A stretch of DNA of 38,362 nucleotides from an uncultured Jannaschia sp. (lineage in GTDB: Bacteria; Pseudomonadota; Alphaproteobacteria; Rhodobacterales; Rhodobacteraceae). The translations under genes and the position numbers were made by a program. The notes beneath the pieces are model-generated. The model saw only the letters and a program-made list of their open reading frames with translations. It was not told the DNA's origin and searched no databases. Shown piece by piece: positions 30,918 through 38,245 of the stretch; position 1 is the stretch's first letter; every line of letters begins with the position of its first letter. The stretch covers positions 1-38,362 of the forward strand of contig NZ_CANLTQ010000025.1 in assembly GCF_947494025.1 (NCBI RefSeq), given 5' to 3'.

Positions 30918-31025
30918 TCACCCCTCCTCGGCTGTGGCGTTCACCTTGCCACGTCCATCGCGGATGCGCTGCACCGTCATTCGGATGATCCCGAACCGCC
31001 GCGCCAGCGGGGAGATCCATGACGG
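30918..31025 (-). pseudogene. Serine recombinase C-terminal HTH remnant, copy 2
   Basis: Reads WISPLARRFGIIRMTVQRIR then DGRGKVNATAEEG and TGA at 30918-30920. It parallels the end of the recombinase at 11524-11988 (TISALARRFKTSRQTVQRIR). All of the catalytic domain is gone. Its last codons supply the GAGGAGG used by the SRAP gene. Confidence 0.75.
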
Positions 31026-31072
31026 CCTCTTTCGCATGATCCACTGGTGGACAGTGTGGACGCTCCCGATCG

Positions 31073-31723
31073 TCACCGAGCATCCCGTAGGGGTTGCCCA
31101 CTGACACTCTCGGCAGCCAACAGCTTCTCTCCTGCCTCCTTCAGCCCTCCGTCCGCCCGGACGTAGTGGTAGAGGGTGGAGGCAGGGATGCCGCCGAGCT
31201 CGGCACAGATCGAGGGGATCGAGCGGGCAGGGTTGGCCATGAGGTGTCGGGCATAGCGCAGCTTCTCCACCGTCATGATGCGAGGACGCCCGCCCTTGCG
31301 GCCCCTGGCCCGCGCGGCCTTCAGCCCCTCACGCACTCGCTGACGGATCACATTGCGCTCCATCTCCGCGAACGCAGCCTGAATCTGCAAGAAAGCCCGC
31401 CCCTGCGGCGTCGTCGTGTCCATTGGCGAGTTCAGTGCCCGGAATGCGACGTCCCGCTCGGCAAGGGCGTCGATCAGGGCGACGAGTTCGGTCGCAAGTC
31501 TGCCCAGGCGATCAAGATCGAGCACGATCAGAACGTCGCCCTTGCGCAGGTAGTCGAGGCACGCGGCAAGACCCGGCCGTTCGGAATTGCCGGCACCCTT
31601 CGCGCCCGACGCCCGGTCTTCGAACACGCGCTCGCATCCCGCCTTGCGCAGAGCGTCCAGTTGGCGATCGAGCACTTGCACGCCCTCGGCGGTCGATACC
31701 CTCGCATAGCCGATCAGTCCCAT
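31073..31723 (-). CDS. Serine recombinase, Tn3-resolvase type
   Basis: 216 residues from ATG at 31723. Catalytic Ser in MGLIGYARVSTAEGVQVLDR; RASGAKGAGNSERPGLAACL; VLDLDRLGRLATELV (catalytic Arg region); FAEMERNVIRQRVREGLKAA (E-helix); C-terminal HTH from about residue 150 (IMTVEKLRYARHLMANPARS, PASTLYHYVRADGG). Complete and probably active. Likely belongs to a lost Tn3-family transposon; upstream sequence has res-like dyads. Confidence 0.9.
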   Translation of the reverse strand: MGLIGYARVSTAEGVQVLDRQLDALRKAGCERVFEDRASGAKGAGNSERPGLAACLDYLRKGDVLIVLDLDRLGRLATELVALIDALAERDVAFRALNSPMDTTTPQGRAFLQIQAAFAEMERNVIRQRVREGLKAARARGRKGGRPRIMTVEKLRYARHLMANPARSIPSICAELGGIPASTLYHYVRADGGLKEAGEKLLAAESVSGQPLRDAR

Positions 31724-31795
31724 CGTCCCTCTCTGCGGTCGATCCGGCATCATCGAGCCAAAGGTCACGACAAACCATAGCTCGCGCAGCGTTAT

Positions 31796-31822
31796 CGAAA
31801 AAAGATATATCTCGGTTTTTCG
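31796..31822. promoter_or_regulatory. Candidate res subsite or resolvase promoter
   Basis: CGAAAAA (31796-31802) and TTTTTCG (31816-31822) flank GATATATC (31804-31811), all in an AT-rich island 75-100 bp upstream of the resolvase. GTCACGA (31764-31770) is repeated inverted as TCGTGAC nearby. Suggests resolvase binding sites but exact subsites are not delimited. Confidence 0.4.
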
Positions 31823-31994
31823 TGACGCTACAGATGACGAGTGATATTGAAAGGTGCCCTCCGGCCACGATCACGATAATCACATGGTTGTCGCGAACGG
31901 CGCGGTGGGACTAAAGCGGTTTGCCCCCATCCTGACTCACCGGATATTCCCACGAGGGTCATTCGTCTGATTCACCTTCGGCAAGAGGTGGAAC

Positions 31995-32177
31995 ATGGGC
32001 AAATTCTACTTGATGGATCTTCGCGAGCGGATCTTCGGCCACATCGCCGCTGGTCATTCGTGTCGAACGGCGGCGCGGGTGTTCGCGGTCAGCGCGAGCA
32101 CAGCGATCCGACTGACGTGCTCGGCTCGGAGGAGGGGATGCGGGAGACCCTCGTTTGTTTGCCTTAGCCAAGCTTAA
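31995..32177 (+). pseudogene. IS630-family transposase, N-terminal fragment
   Basis: MGKFYLMDLRERIFGHIAAG then HSCRTAARVFAVSASTAIRL match the N-terminal HTH of IS630 transposases. Homology stops at about residue 42 and the frame ends at 32177 in unrelated sequence. Upstream GATTCACCTTCGGCAAGAGG is like an IS630 leader. Catalytic DDE region missing. Confidence 0.75.
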
Positions 32178-32278
32178 TCGTTGGGTATCGCTTACGGTGT
32201 TGGCCATTAAACGACTTTGTGGCTTCCCAAGTCTGATAGCCATAAACGCAAAAGACGGCTATATCTTCAAGATGAGCT

Positions 32279-32293
32279 CGTAAGCATATTACG
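32279..32293. promoter_or_regulatory. Palindrome upstream of the AbrB/PIN toxin-antitoxin pair
   Basis: CGTAA-GCATA-TTACG is a perfect 5-bp-arm dyad 26 bp before the antitoxin start. A second inverted repeat, ATAGCC and GGCTAT, flanks ATAAACGCAAAAGAC just upstream (from about 32236 to 32262). Consistent with operators for the AbrB-like antitoxin; promoter boxes are not clear. Confidence 0.5.
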
Positions 32294-32318
32294 AACATTC
32301 TCAATGGAGAGAACAACA

Positions 32319-32621
32319 ATGACCAATGACGCCATGCGGACCTTCGAGGTCCCCGTGCAGGAGAACGGCCGCATGATCCTGCCATTGGACCTGCGGCGAC
32401 GCCTCGGCCTCGACCGAGGCGGACGGCTGGTGATCGAGGCCGGTGAGGTAGGCATCGCGCTGACCACCACGCAGGCGCGGCGGCGGCGGGCACAAGAGAT
32501 CGCCCGCAAGTACGCGTCTGGCGAGGAAGAGTCGGTCGTGGACGAATTCATCGCCGAAAAGCGCGAGGCGGCGCGGCGCGAGGTGGCCGAGGTCGAGGAA
32601 GGGCAGGGGGGCGCCGCGTGA
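32319..32621 (+). CDS. vapB: AbrB/MazE/SpoVT-fold antitoxin
   Basis: 100 residues. Swapped-hairpin AbrB domain: FEVPVQENGRMILPLDLRRR, LGLDRGGRLVIEAGEVGIAL. C-terminal charged helix (YASGEEESVVDEFIAEKREA) is the likely toxin-binding part. ATG at 32319 chosen for GGAG 9 nt upstream; a nearby earlier in-frame ATG at 32304 lies within that region. Stop overlaps the toxin start (GTGA). Confidence 0.85.
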   Translation: MTNDAMRTFEVPVQENGRMILPLDLRRRLGLDRGGRLVIEAGEVGIALTTTQARRRRAQEIARKYASGEEESVVDEFIAEKREAARREVAEVEEGQGGAA

Positions 32622-33010
32622 CTGCCTGTGTGATTGACAGCTCCGCCATCCTCACCTTCGTGTTCGGTGAGGCGGGGTCCGACGCGGTTTCGGACTGGCT
32701 CGACCGCGGCGCGGCTGCCTCCACCGTGATCTTGCAAGAGGTGGCGACGAAGCTGCGCCAGCGGGGGTTCACGCCAGAGGATGCAGCCGAGACGATCGAC
32801 GTGCTCGGGCTGACTGTCGCTGACCATACGCTGCCGCTCGCCTTGGTGGCGGCGGACCTCTACGCCGGCACCCGCGCGCTCGGCCTGAGCCACGGCGACC
32901 GGTCCTGCCTGGCGCTGGCCCAGGCGATGGGGTTGCCGGCGGTCACGGCCGACAAGGCATGGTCCGAGGTGGGCGAAGTCGTCGAAGTGGCAGTGGAGCA
33001 GGTGCGGTAG
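32618..33010 (+). CDS. vapC: PIN-domain toxin (VapC family)
   Basis: 130-residue putative ribonuclease. Four acidic active-site residues are visible: Asp in CVIDSSAILTFVFGE, Glu in TVILQEVATKLRQRG, Asp in LGLSHGDRSCLALAQ and Asp in AVTADKAW. GTG start at 32618 overlaps the antitoxin stop. Intact. VapC enzymes cleave tRNA or rRNA; the target here is unknown. Confidence 0.9.
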   Translation: MTACVIDSSAILTFVFGEAGSDAVSDWLDRGAAASTVILQEVATKLRQRGFTPEDAAETIDVLGLTVADHTLPLALVAADLYAGTRALGLSHGDRSCLALAQAMGLPAVTADKAWSEVGEVVEVAVEQVR

Positions 33011-33168
33011 GCCGCATCACAGTATCGAGCGGCGCGGAAAGCATTCCGGTCGCGTCTGGACCTGCGCTTCGCAGCGTTTCAGAAACCCGCAGCGGACCCG
33101 CATGCAACGCCGAGAACGTTTCATCGGGCCATCCCGTTAGAGTTGCACCCGGTAAAACGCCTAAAAGC

Positions 33169-34020
33169 TTACCCGTCCCGCAGATCCGCTCGCGCATCGT
33201 GAATGATCGACCAGGACGAGTGCAGGAACAGCCCCGCGATGCCGAAGGCGACGATGAGGTCCGGCCACGCGCTGCTCAGCCACCAGACGAGGGCGGCCGC
33301 GACCACCACGGCCGCGTTGCCGATGGCGTCGTTGCGAGAGAAGAGCCAGACGGCGCGCATGTTGGCATCGCCCTGCCGGAAGCGCAGGAGCGGCAGCACG
33401 GCCGCGACGTTCACCGCCAGCGCGATCAGCCCGAAAAGCCCCATCAACCCCGCTTCGGGGGGCACGCCGGCGAAGGCCCGCCAGATCGTCGTGGCAATGA
33501 CGCCCAGGCTGAGGAGGCCAAGGAACACGCCCTGGATCATTGCGGAGCGTGCGCGCCAAGCGAGGCTCCATCCGATGGCGAGCAGGCCGAGGAAGGTGAT
33601 GGCCCCGTCGCCGATGAAGTCCAGCGCGTCGGCCTTTAGCGCCTGCGACCCAGCCCAGAACCCGCCGACCATCTCGATCAGGCCGTAGCCGAGGTTCAGG
33701 ACCACCACGATCCAGAGCGCGCGGCGGTAGGCGGGGTCCTGGTGCGCGGGCGCGGCGTCCTCGCCTTCAACGATCCTCTCGAAGCCGTAGCCGGTCGTCG
33801 CGACGGCGGCCTCGATGGAGGGCAGGTCGGCCTCAAGCGCGTGCAGCGTCATGACATGGGTGGCGGCCGAGACTTTCACGGCGCCCGGCGCGACCCCGGC
33901 CCCTTGGGCTGCCCGCTCGATCTGCGCAGCGTCCTTGGCGCAGTCCATGCCGGACACGCGGTAGCGCCCGGGTGGGAGGGAGGTCGCGCCTGCGGTAGAG
34001 TGGGGAGACGGATCGCTCAT
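33169..34020 (-). CDS. CDF metal exporter with N-terminal HMA-like domain, copy 2
   Basis: 283 residues, close paralogue of copy 1 along its whole length. HMA-like GMDCAKDAAQIERAAQGAG again has one cysteine; CDF part has ALWIVVVLNLGYGLIEMVGG, KADALDFIGDGAITFLGLLA, LFSRNDAIGNAAVVVAAALV and LIVAFGIAGLFLHSSWSI. Divergent from arsR copy 2 with only 26 bp between the starts, so control signals overlap. Unlike copy 1, no lspA or P450 follows; vapC converges from the other side. Confidence 0.87.
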   Translation of the reverse strand: MSDPSPHSTAGATSLPPGRYRVSGMDCAKDAAQIERAAQGAGVAPGAVKVSAATHVMTLHALEADLPSIEAAVATTGYGFERIVEGEDAAPAHQDPAYRRALWIVVVLNLGYGLIEMVGGFWAGSQALKADALDFIGDGAITFLGLLAIGWSLAWRARSAMIQGVFLGLLSLGVIATTIWRAFAGVPPEAGLMGLFGLIALAVNVAAVLPLLRFRQGDANMRAVWLFSRNDAIGNAAVVVAAALVWWLSSAWPDLIVAFGIAGLFLHSSWSIIHDARADLRDG

Positions 34021-34046
34021 GGTCGGGGCTCACGGAGGAAACGGGA

Positions 34047-34436
34047 ATGACGCTCGATGTATCATTGCCCGCTGATGCGTCGGGGGCAACCGCTTCGCCC
34101 GGGACGGATGCCCTGCACCTGCGCGCAAAGCTCTTCCGCGGCCTGGGCGATCCGAACCGCCTCGCGATCCTCGCCGAACTCGATCCCGATCCCCGGACGG
34201 TCGGCGAGATCGTCTCCGCCACGGGCCTGACGCAGCCGAACGCATCGAACCACCTGCGCTGCCTGTCGGAATGTGGCCTCGTCCTGCGCGAGGCGAAGGG
34301 GCGGCACGCGCTCTACCGCCTCGCCGATCCGCGCGTGCCCGGCCTGCTTCGCGATGCGGATGCGCTTCTGGCGGCGGTCGCGACCGGGGTGCCGGGCTGT
34401 TCGCGCTATGCGGAGGGCGGTCCCGAGAAGCGATGA
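34047..34436 (+). CDS. ArsR/SmtB-family repressor, CmtR-like cysteine pattern, copy 2
   Basis: 129 residues. AKLFRGLGDPNRLAILAELD, EIVSATGLTQPNASNHLRCL, SECGLVLREAKGRHALYRLA. C-x3-C in LRCLSECGLV and a C-terminal Cys (VPGCSRYAEGG) repeat the pattern of copy 1, so Cd/Pb-type sensing is likely for both. ATG at 34047; AGGAAACGGGA lies just upstream. The 3' end overlaps a MerR stub on the other strand. Confidence 0.85.
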   Translation: MTLDVSLPADASGATASPGTDALHLRAKLFRGLGDPNRLAILAELDPDPRTVGEIVSATGLTQPNASNHLRCLSECGLVLREAKGRHALYRLADPRVPGLLRDADALLAAVATGVPGCSRYAEGGPEKR

Positions 34437-34584
34437 AGAGCAGCCGTTCCAGCTCCGCGCTTCCGTACCGAGGCTGCCAGCCCTCCATGCGGACGGGGTC
34501 CAGGAGGAGGCCACGCCCCTCGTAGTAGCGGATCACCTTCACGCCCGTGCGCCTCGGCAGCGTATAAATGAGACGCCTCCGCAT
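34420..34584 (-). pseudogene. MerR-family regulator, N-terminal stub
   Basis: From ATG at 34584: TGVKVIRYYEGRGLLLDPVR, then EGWQPRYGSAELERLLFIA. This is the MerR winged HTH (normal form TGVKVPTIRYYE-x-x-GLL), with a short internal deletion before IRYYE and loss of everything after about residue 55. Divergent from czcD. Similar to CadR/PbrR types, but the metal-binding part is gone so specificity cannot be judged. Not functional. Confidence 0.8.
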
Positions 34585-34596
34585 CGCGATCGCCCC

Positions 34597-34627
34597 TTGA
34601 AGCTAGAGCCGCTGTAGATCGTATCCT
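34597..34627 (+). promoter_or_regulatory. MerR-type promoter of czcD with 19-bp spacer
   Basis: -35-like TTGAAG (34597-34602) and -10-like TATCCT (34622-34627) are separated by exactly 19 bp, the overlong spacing that MerR-family activators correct. The spacer carries a CTAGAGCCGCTGTAG dyad like those of CadR/PbrR/CueR sites. It lies between the broken merR start (34584) and czcD (34673). Confidence 0.75.
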
Positions 34628-34672
34628 TTCCTGGCGACGAGACGAACTGACCTCGCCACAGGGACGACCGCC

Positions 34673-35605
34673 ATGGGCTACGATCATTCACACGACCACG
34701 CAGGCCATTCCCACGGGCCGACCCTCTCCGCCGGCGACAGCCCGGAGGCGCGGCGCTCCAAGGAACGCGCCATCCTGATCGCCGCCGTCCTGACCGGCGG
34801 CTTCATGGGGGCGGAGGTTGTGGGCGGGCTCGTGTCGGGCTCGCTCGCACTGCTGGCCGACGCAGGCCACATGCTGACCGACTTCGCCTCGCTGGTGCTG
34901 GCGTGGCTCGCCTTCCGGCTGGCGCGGCGGCCGGCGGACTGGAAGCGGACCTACGGGTTCGACCGCTTCTCGGTGCTGGCAGCCTTCGTCAACGGGCTCA
35001 GCCTCTTCGCCATCACTATCTGGATCCTCCGGGAGGCCGTTGAGCGGCTGCGTGATCCGTCCGAGGTCCTGGGCGATCTGATGCTCTGGGTTGCGGTCGG
35101 CGGACTGGTGGTGAACGTCGTCGCCTTCTGGGTGCTGTCGCGCGCAGAGGGCGACAACCTCAACGTCCGGGCCGCCGCGCTGCACGTGATGGGTGACCTC
35201 CTGGGCTCGGTCGCAGCGATCGTCGCCTCCCTCGTCATCATCTGGACTGGCTGGACCCCCATCGATCCGATCCTGTCAGTGCTGGTCGTCCTGTTGATCC
35301 TGCGCTCGGCCTGGGCCGTCGCGCGCGAGAGCGGGCACATCTTGCTGGAGGGGGCGCCTGCGGGCTTCGACGCCCGCACCGTGGCCACGGATCTGGAGGC
35401 CTGCGTGCCCGGCGTGGCGCGCGCCCACCACGTCCATGCCTGGTCGATCACCCAGGAACGGCCCATGGCCACGCTGGAGGTCGATCTCGCCTCCGGGGCG
35501 GACGCCGATGCGGTGCGTCGCGCCGTGAAGGACCGCGTGCGCGAGACGACGGGCATGGAGCATGTGACGGTGGAGGTATCGACGACCGCAGCTCAGGGCA
35601 GATAG
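34673..35605 (+). CDS. czcD: CzcD-type cation diffusion facilitator
   Basis: 310 residues. His-rich N-terminus (MGYDHSHDHAGHSHG). Six helices with metal-site motifs LLADAGHMLTDFASLVLAW and AALHVMGDLLGSVAAIVAS (HxxxD), then a cytoplasmic metallochaperone-like domain with CVPGVARAHHVHAWSITQER and MEHVTVEVSTTAAQGR. Exports Zn/Co/Cd in known relatives. ATG at 34673 directly follows a MerR-type promoter. Intact, but its regulator is broken. Confidence 0.92.
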   Translation: MGYDHSHDHAGHSHGPTLSAGDSPEARRSKERAILIAAVLTGGFMGAEVVGGLVSGSLALLADAGHMLTDFASLVLAWLAFRLARRPADWKRTYGFDRFSVLAAFVNGLSLFAITIWILREAVERLRDPSEVLGDLMLWVAVGGLVVNVVAFWVLSRAEGDNLNVRAAALHVMGDLLGSVAAIVASLVIIWTGWTPIDPILSVLVVLLILRSAWAVARESGHILLEGAPAGFDARTVATDLEACVPGVARAHHVHAWSITQERPMATLEVDLASGADADAVRRAVKDRVRETTGMEHVTVEVSTTAAQGR

Positions 35606-35779
35606 GACGATCTTTGTCATCCACGATGCGCGAACGGCAAAGCTGCGGGTCGCAAGCGCGCATCGTCCTGTGATGCTGCGTGGCGACTGCCCCGTCGCCG
35701 TCTCGCCAATCGAACACGCTGAACCTGCCGCGCCGCGCCGCGTTATTCTCGCGAGAAAAATGCAAGTCGAGAGGAACCG

Positions 35780-36436
35780 ATGGCCGGAGGCACGCGGGAC
35801 GACCGGCAGGCCGACCTGAAGCGCGGCATCCGCGTCGAGATCGCGAGCCTCGTCTACAACGTCCTGGAGGTCGTGGTGTCGGTGACCGCGGGCCTCATCA
35901 CCGGCAGCGCGGCGCTGGTCAGCTGGGGGCTCGACAGCACCGTCGAGGCCCCCTCGGCGGGCACGCTGATCTGGCGCCTGCGCGGCGAGCAGAAGGGCGC
36001 GGACCGCCGCACGGTCCTGCATCGCAAGAAGGTCGCGCTCTCGGTCGTGGCGGCGGCATTTGGGGTCGTCGTGGCGGCGATCCTCTACGAGGCGGTCTCC
36101 GCCTTCCTCTCGCAGGAGGCGCCGGGCTTCAACTGGTGGGGCATCTCGATCCTGTTCGTCTCGCTCGTGGTCAACCCGTTCCTGGCCTGGGGCAAGCATC
36201 GCTACGGCAAGCGGCTGGACTCGCCCGCCCTGAAGTACGACGCCAAGGACACGCTGATCTGCCAGTACTAGACGGTGGTGGTGCTGACCGGCATCGGCCT
36301 GACGCAGTGGCTGGGCTGGTGGTGGGCCGACCCGGAGGCGGCGCTGCTGATCGTGCCCTACGTTGCCTGGGAAGGGATCGAGGCCACGAAGGACGCCTGG
36401 TCGATCGATCCGGACGAAGCGGGGTCAACTGCATGA
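35780..36436 (+). pseudogene. Cation transporter, paralogue of 24638-25297, interrupted by TAG
   Basis: The frame matches the intact copy throughout: GIRVEIASLVYNVLEVVVSV, GSAALVSWGLDSTVEAPSAG, GFNWWGISILFVSLVVNPFL, KYDAKDTLICQY, then TAG at 36269-36271 where the intact copy has Gln (CQYQTIVV), and downstream TVVVLTGIGLTQWLGWWWAD, PEAALLIVPYVAWEGIEATK up to TGA at 36436. A single C-to-T change of CAG explains it. Everything else is well kept, so the mutation is recent or a sequence error. Confidence 0.85.
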
Positions 36437-36455
36437 AGGCGGCATGCGGCGCGCG

Positions 36456-36773
36456 TCAGGGCGCGCAGAAGGTCTCGTACAGGGCGCGCATCAACGCGGA
36501 CGTCTCGTCGTCGCCCAACCGGTAGTGGATCGTCTGTCCGTCGCGGCGGGTGGCCACCATGCCCGCAGCCCGTAGCCGCGCAAGATGCTGCGACAGCGCC
36601 GATTGGCCGAGGCCCGTGACCGACTGCAGCTCCCCCACGGAAGCCTCGCCGGGCGGACCCGCTTGGTCCAACCGCTTGCCCGCGAGGTGGCATAGGATCA
36701 GCAGCCGCTCGGGGTTGGCCACCTCGGACAGCCGCGCGGCGACGTGCTCGGCCCGCGCCTCAAGCTCCGCCAT
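36456..36773 (-). CDS. bigR: ArsR-family sulfur sensor, BigR/SqrR/YgaV-like
   Basis: 105 residues from ATG at 36773 (MAELEARAEHVAARLSEVAN). Winged-helix core ERLLILCHLAGKRL, SVTGLGQSALSQHLARLRAA, VATRRDGQTIHYRLGDDET. Two cysteines, in LLILCHLA and at the end ETFCAP, match the pair that forms a tetrasulfide or disulfide in BigR/SqrR. The longer in-frame start at 36824 is disfavoured because it lacks a ribosome-binding site and its codons cover a perfect operator-like dyad, while GAGGG is 4 nt before 36773. Divergent from the persulfide dioxygenase and rhodanese genes, its usual targets. Confidence 0.85.
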   Translation of the reverse strand: MAELEARAEHVAARLSEVANPERLLILCHLAGKRLDQAGPPGEASVGELQSVTGLGQSALSQHLARLRAAGMVATRRDGQTIHYRLGDDETSALMRALYETFCAP

Positions 36774-36800
36774 CCTTCCCTCGGATCGCTCCGACGGAAC

Positions 36801-36816
36801 ATTAGACGTTTCTAAT
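36801..36816. promoter_or_regulatory. BigR-type operator
   Basis: ATTAGA-CGTT-TCTAAT is a perfect inverted repeat in an AT-rich patch between the bigR start (36773) and the dioxygenase gene. Its position fits autoregulation and control of the divergent unit. Confidence 0.65.
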
Positions 36817-36851
36817 TTGTTCATGCGGTGAACCTAGTGCGGCGACCGTCG

Positions 36852-37796
36852 GATGACGAGCCCGCCTTACTTCGACGCCGAAGGTCCCATTGCCCGACCA
36901 TCAGCATTTGACCCGTTATTCCCCTCAACCGGCAACGGCAGCCCGGACGTCTGGGGCATCTATGAAGCCGGTACCGGCGCGATCCAGTACGTCGTCGCAT
37001 GCCCCGAACGAAGCAGGCCGTGGTGATCGACGTGGTGCTGAACTTCGACCCCGCCAGCGCCCGGACCTCGACCGAAAGCGCCGAGCGCGTTCTGGCACTG
37101 ATCGAGGAACGCGACCTGACGCTGGAGCGCGTCCTCGACACCCACCCGCATGCCGACCACCTGATGGCGCCGCACTGGCTGCGCGAGCGGGCCGGCGCCC
37201 CCAATGCCATTGGCGAGAAGGTGCAGGACATCGCGGAGCTTTGGCGCGGCTTCTATCATGAGCCGGACGCCTTCCACCCAGACCGCCATTTCGACGCGCT
37301 GCTGGCCGATGGCGACACGTTCGAGGTCGGTAACCTCGCCTTCCGCGTCATGCTCTCGCCCGGCCACACGCTGGGCTCGATCACCTATGTCGCGGGCGAC
37401 GCGGCGTTCGTGCACGATACGCTGATGTATCCCGACATGGGGTCGAGCCGGACCGACTTCCCCGGCGGCAGCGGGGCCGCGCTGTAGGACTCGATCCAAG
37501 CGATCCTGGCCCTGCCCGAGGAGACGCGCTTGTTCGTCGGTCACGACTACGGAACCGAGGACCGCGGCGAGCCGATGCGGGAGGCGACCGTGGCCGAGCA
37601 CCTGGCATCGAACAGGCATGTGAGCCAGGGCACGACGAAGGACACGTTCGTGAAGACTCGCGAGGAGCGCGACGCCACGCTCTCGCTGCCCGACCGGATG
37701 CTGCACGCGCTGCAGGTCAACCTGCGCGGCGGCGCGATGCCCGATGCCGAAGGGGACGGCAACAGCTACTTCAAGATCCCCGCCAACCGGTTCTGA
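36852..37796 (+). pseudogene. blh: Persulfide dioxygenase (ETHE1/Blh-like MBL-fold), disrupted
   Basis: MBL-fold enzyme that oxidises glutathione persulfide to sulfite. Homology runs from the N-terminus through AVVIDVVLNFDPASARTSTE, the metal motif DTHPHADHLMAPHWL, SPGHTLGSITYV, DTLMYPDMGSSRTDFPGG, VGHDYGTEDRGEP and KIPANRF. Before about 37000 the N-terminal part (DPLFPSTGNGSPDVWGIYEA, GTGAIQYVVA) is in a different frame from the rest. A TAG at 37485-37487 also interrupts the frame after GGSGAAL where relatives have Tyr. All metal ligands remain in the coding sequence, so decay is recent, or the sequence has errors here. Confidence 0.85.
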
Positions 37797-37824
37797 ATCG
37801 GGGCGCAAGCGAGAGGACGACGAC

Positions 37825-38199
37825 ATGAGCGTGAGCATGAAGGATCTGGTGGCCGAGGCGCGCGGGCGGATCGCGGCGGTCTCGCCGCACGACGCGCATG
37901 AGGGCGGTGGGCTCGTGCTCGACGTTCGCGAGCCGGACGAGTTGAGCGAGAAGGGCCGGGTGCCGGGCGCTCTGCACATTCCGCGCGGAATGTTGGAGGC
38001 GAACGCCGATCCCGACAGCCCCGTGGCGAACGAGACGCTGACCGCCGAGCGGGACGGCCGGACCGTCGACGTGCTGTGCGCTTCGGGCGCACGCGCCGCG
38101 CTCGCCGCCGCTACCCTCGATCGCATGGGCTACCGCGCCCGCGTGATCGAGGGCGGCCTGGGGGCTTGGTCAAAGGCCGGCCTGCCGGTCGAGGACTGA
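37825..38199 (+). CDS. Rhodanese-domain sulfurtransferase
   Basis: 124-residue single-domain rhodanese. GGGLVLDVREPDELSEKGRV, GALHIPRGMLEA, then active-site loop VDVLCASGARAALAAATL with Cys85, and GYRARVIEGGLGAWSKAGLP. Transfers sulfane sulfur, for example from persulfides. Starts 28 nt after the dioxygenase stop, so it is in the same BigR-controlled unit. A GAGAGGACGACGAC leader precedes the ATG at 37825. Intact. Confidence 0.9.
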   Translation: MSVSMKDLVAEARGRIAAVSPHDAHEGGGLVLDVREPDELSEKGRVPGALHIPRGMLEANADPDSPVANETLTAERDGRTVDVLCASGARAALAAATLDRMGYRARVIEGGLGAWSKAGLPVED

Positions 38200-38245
38200 G
38201 CCCGCCGGTGGGCGAACCGACCGCTGCCCGATGCACCGGAGAGTG

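Noticed and set aside
30914-31025. Readthrough of TGA to give a recombinase-SRAP fusion
   Set aside because: The two frames are in register, but SRAP chemistry needs a free N-terminal cysteine, and the Shine-Dalgarno spacing fits fresh initiation better.
35780-37796. Stop-codon recoding of TAG in the metal/sulfur genes
   Set aside because: TAG ends several apparently normal genes in this window (for example tlpA and SRAP), and the two sites would need different amino acids (Gln and Tyr).
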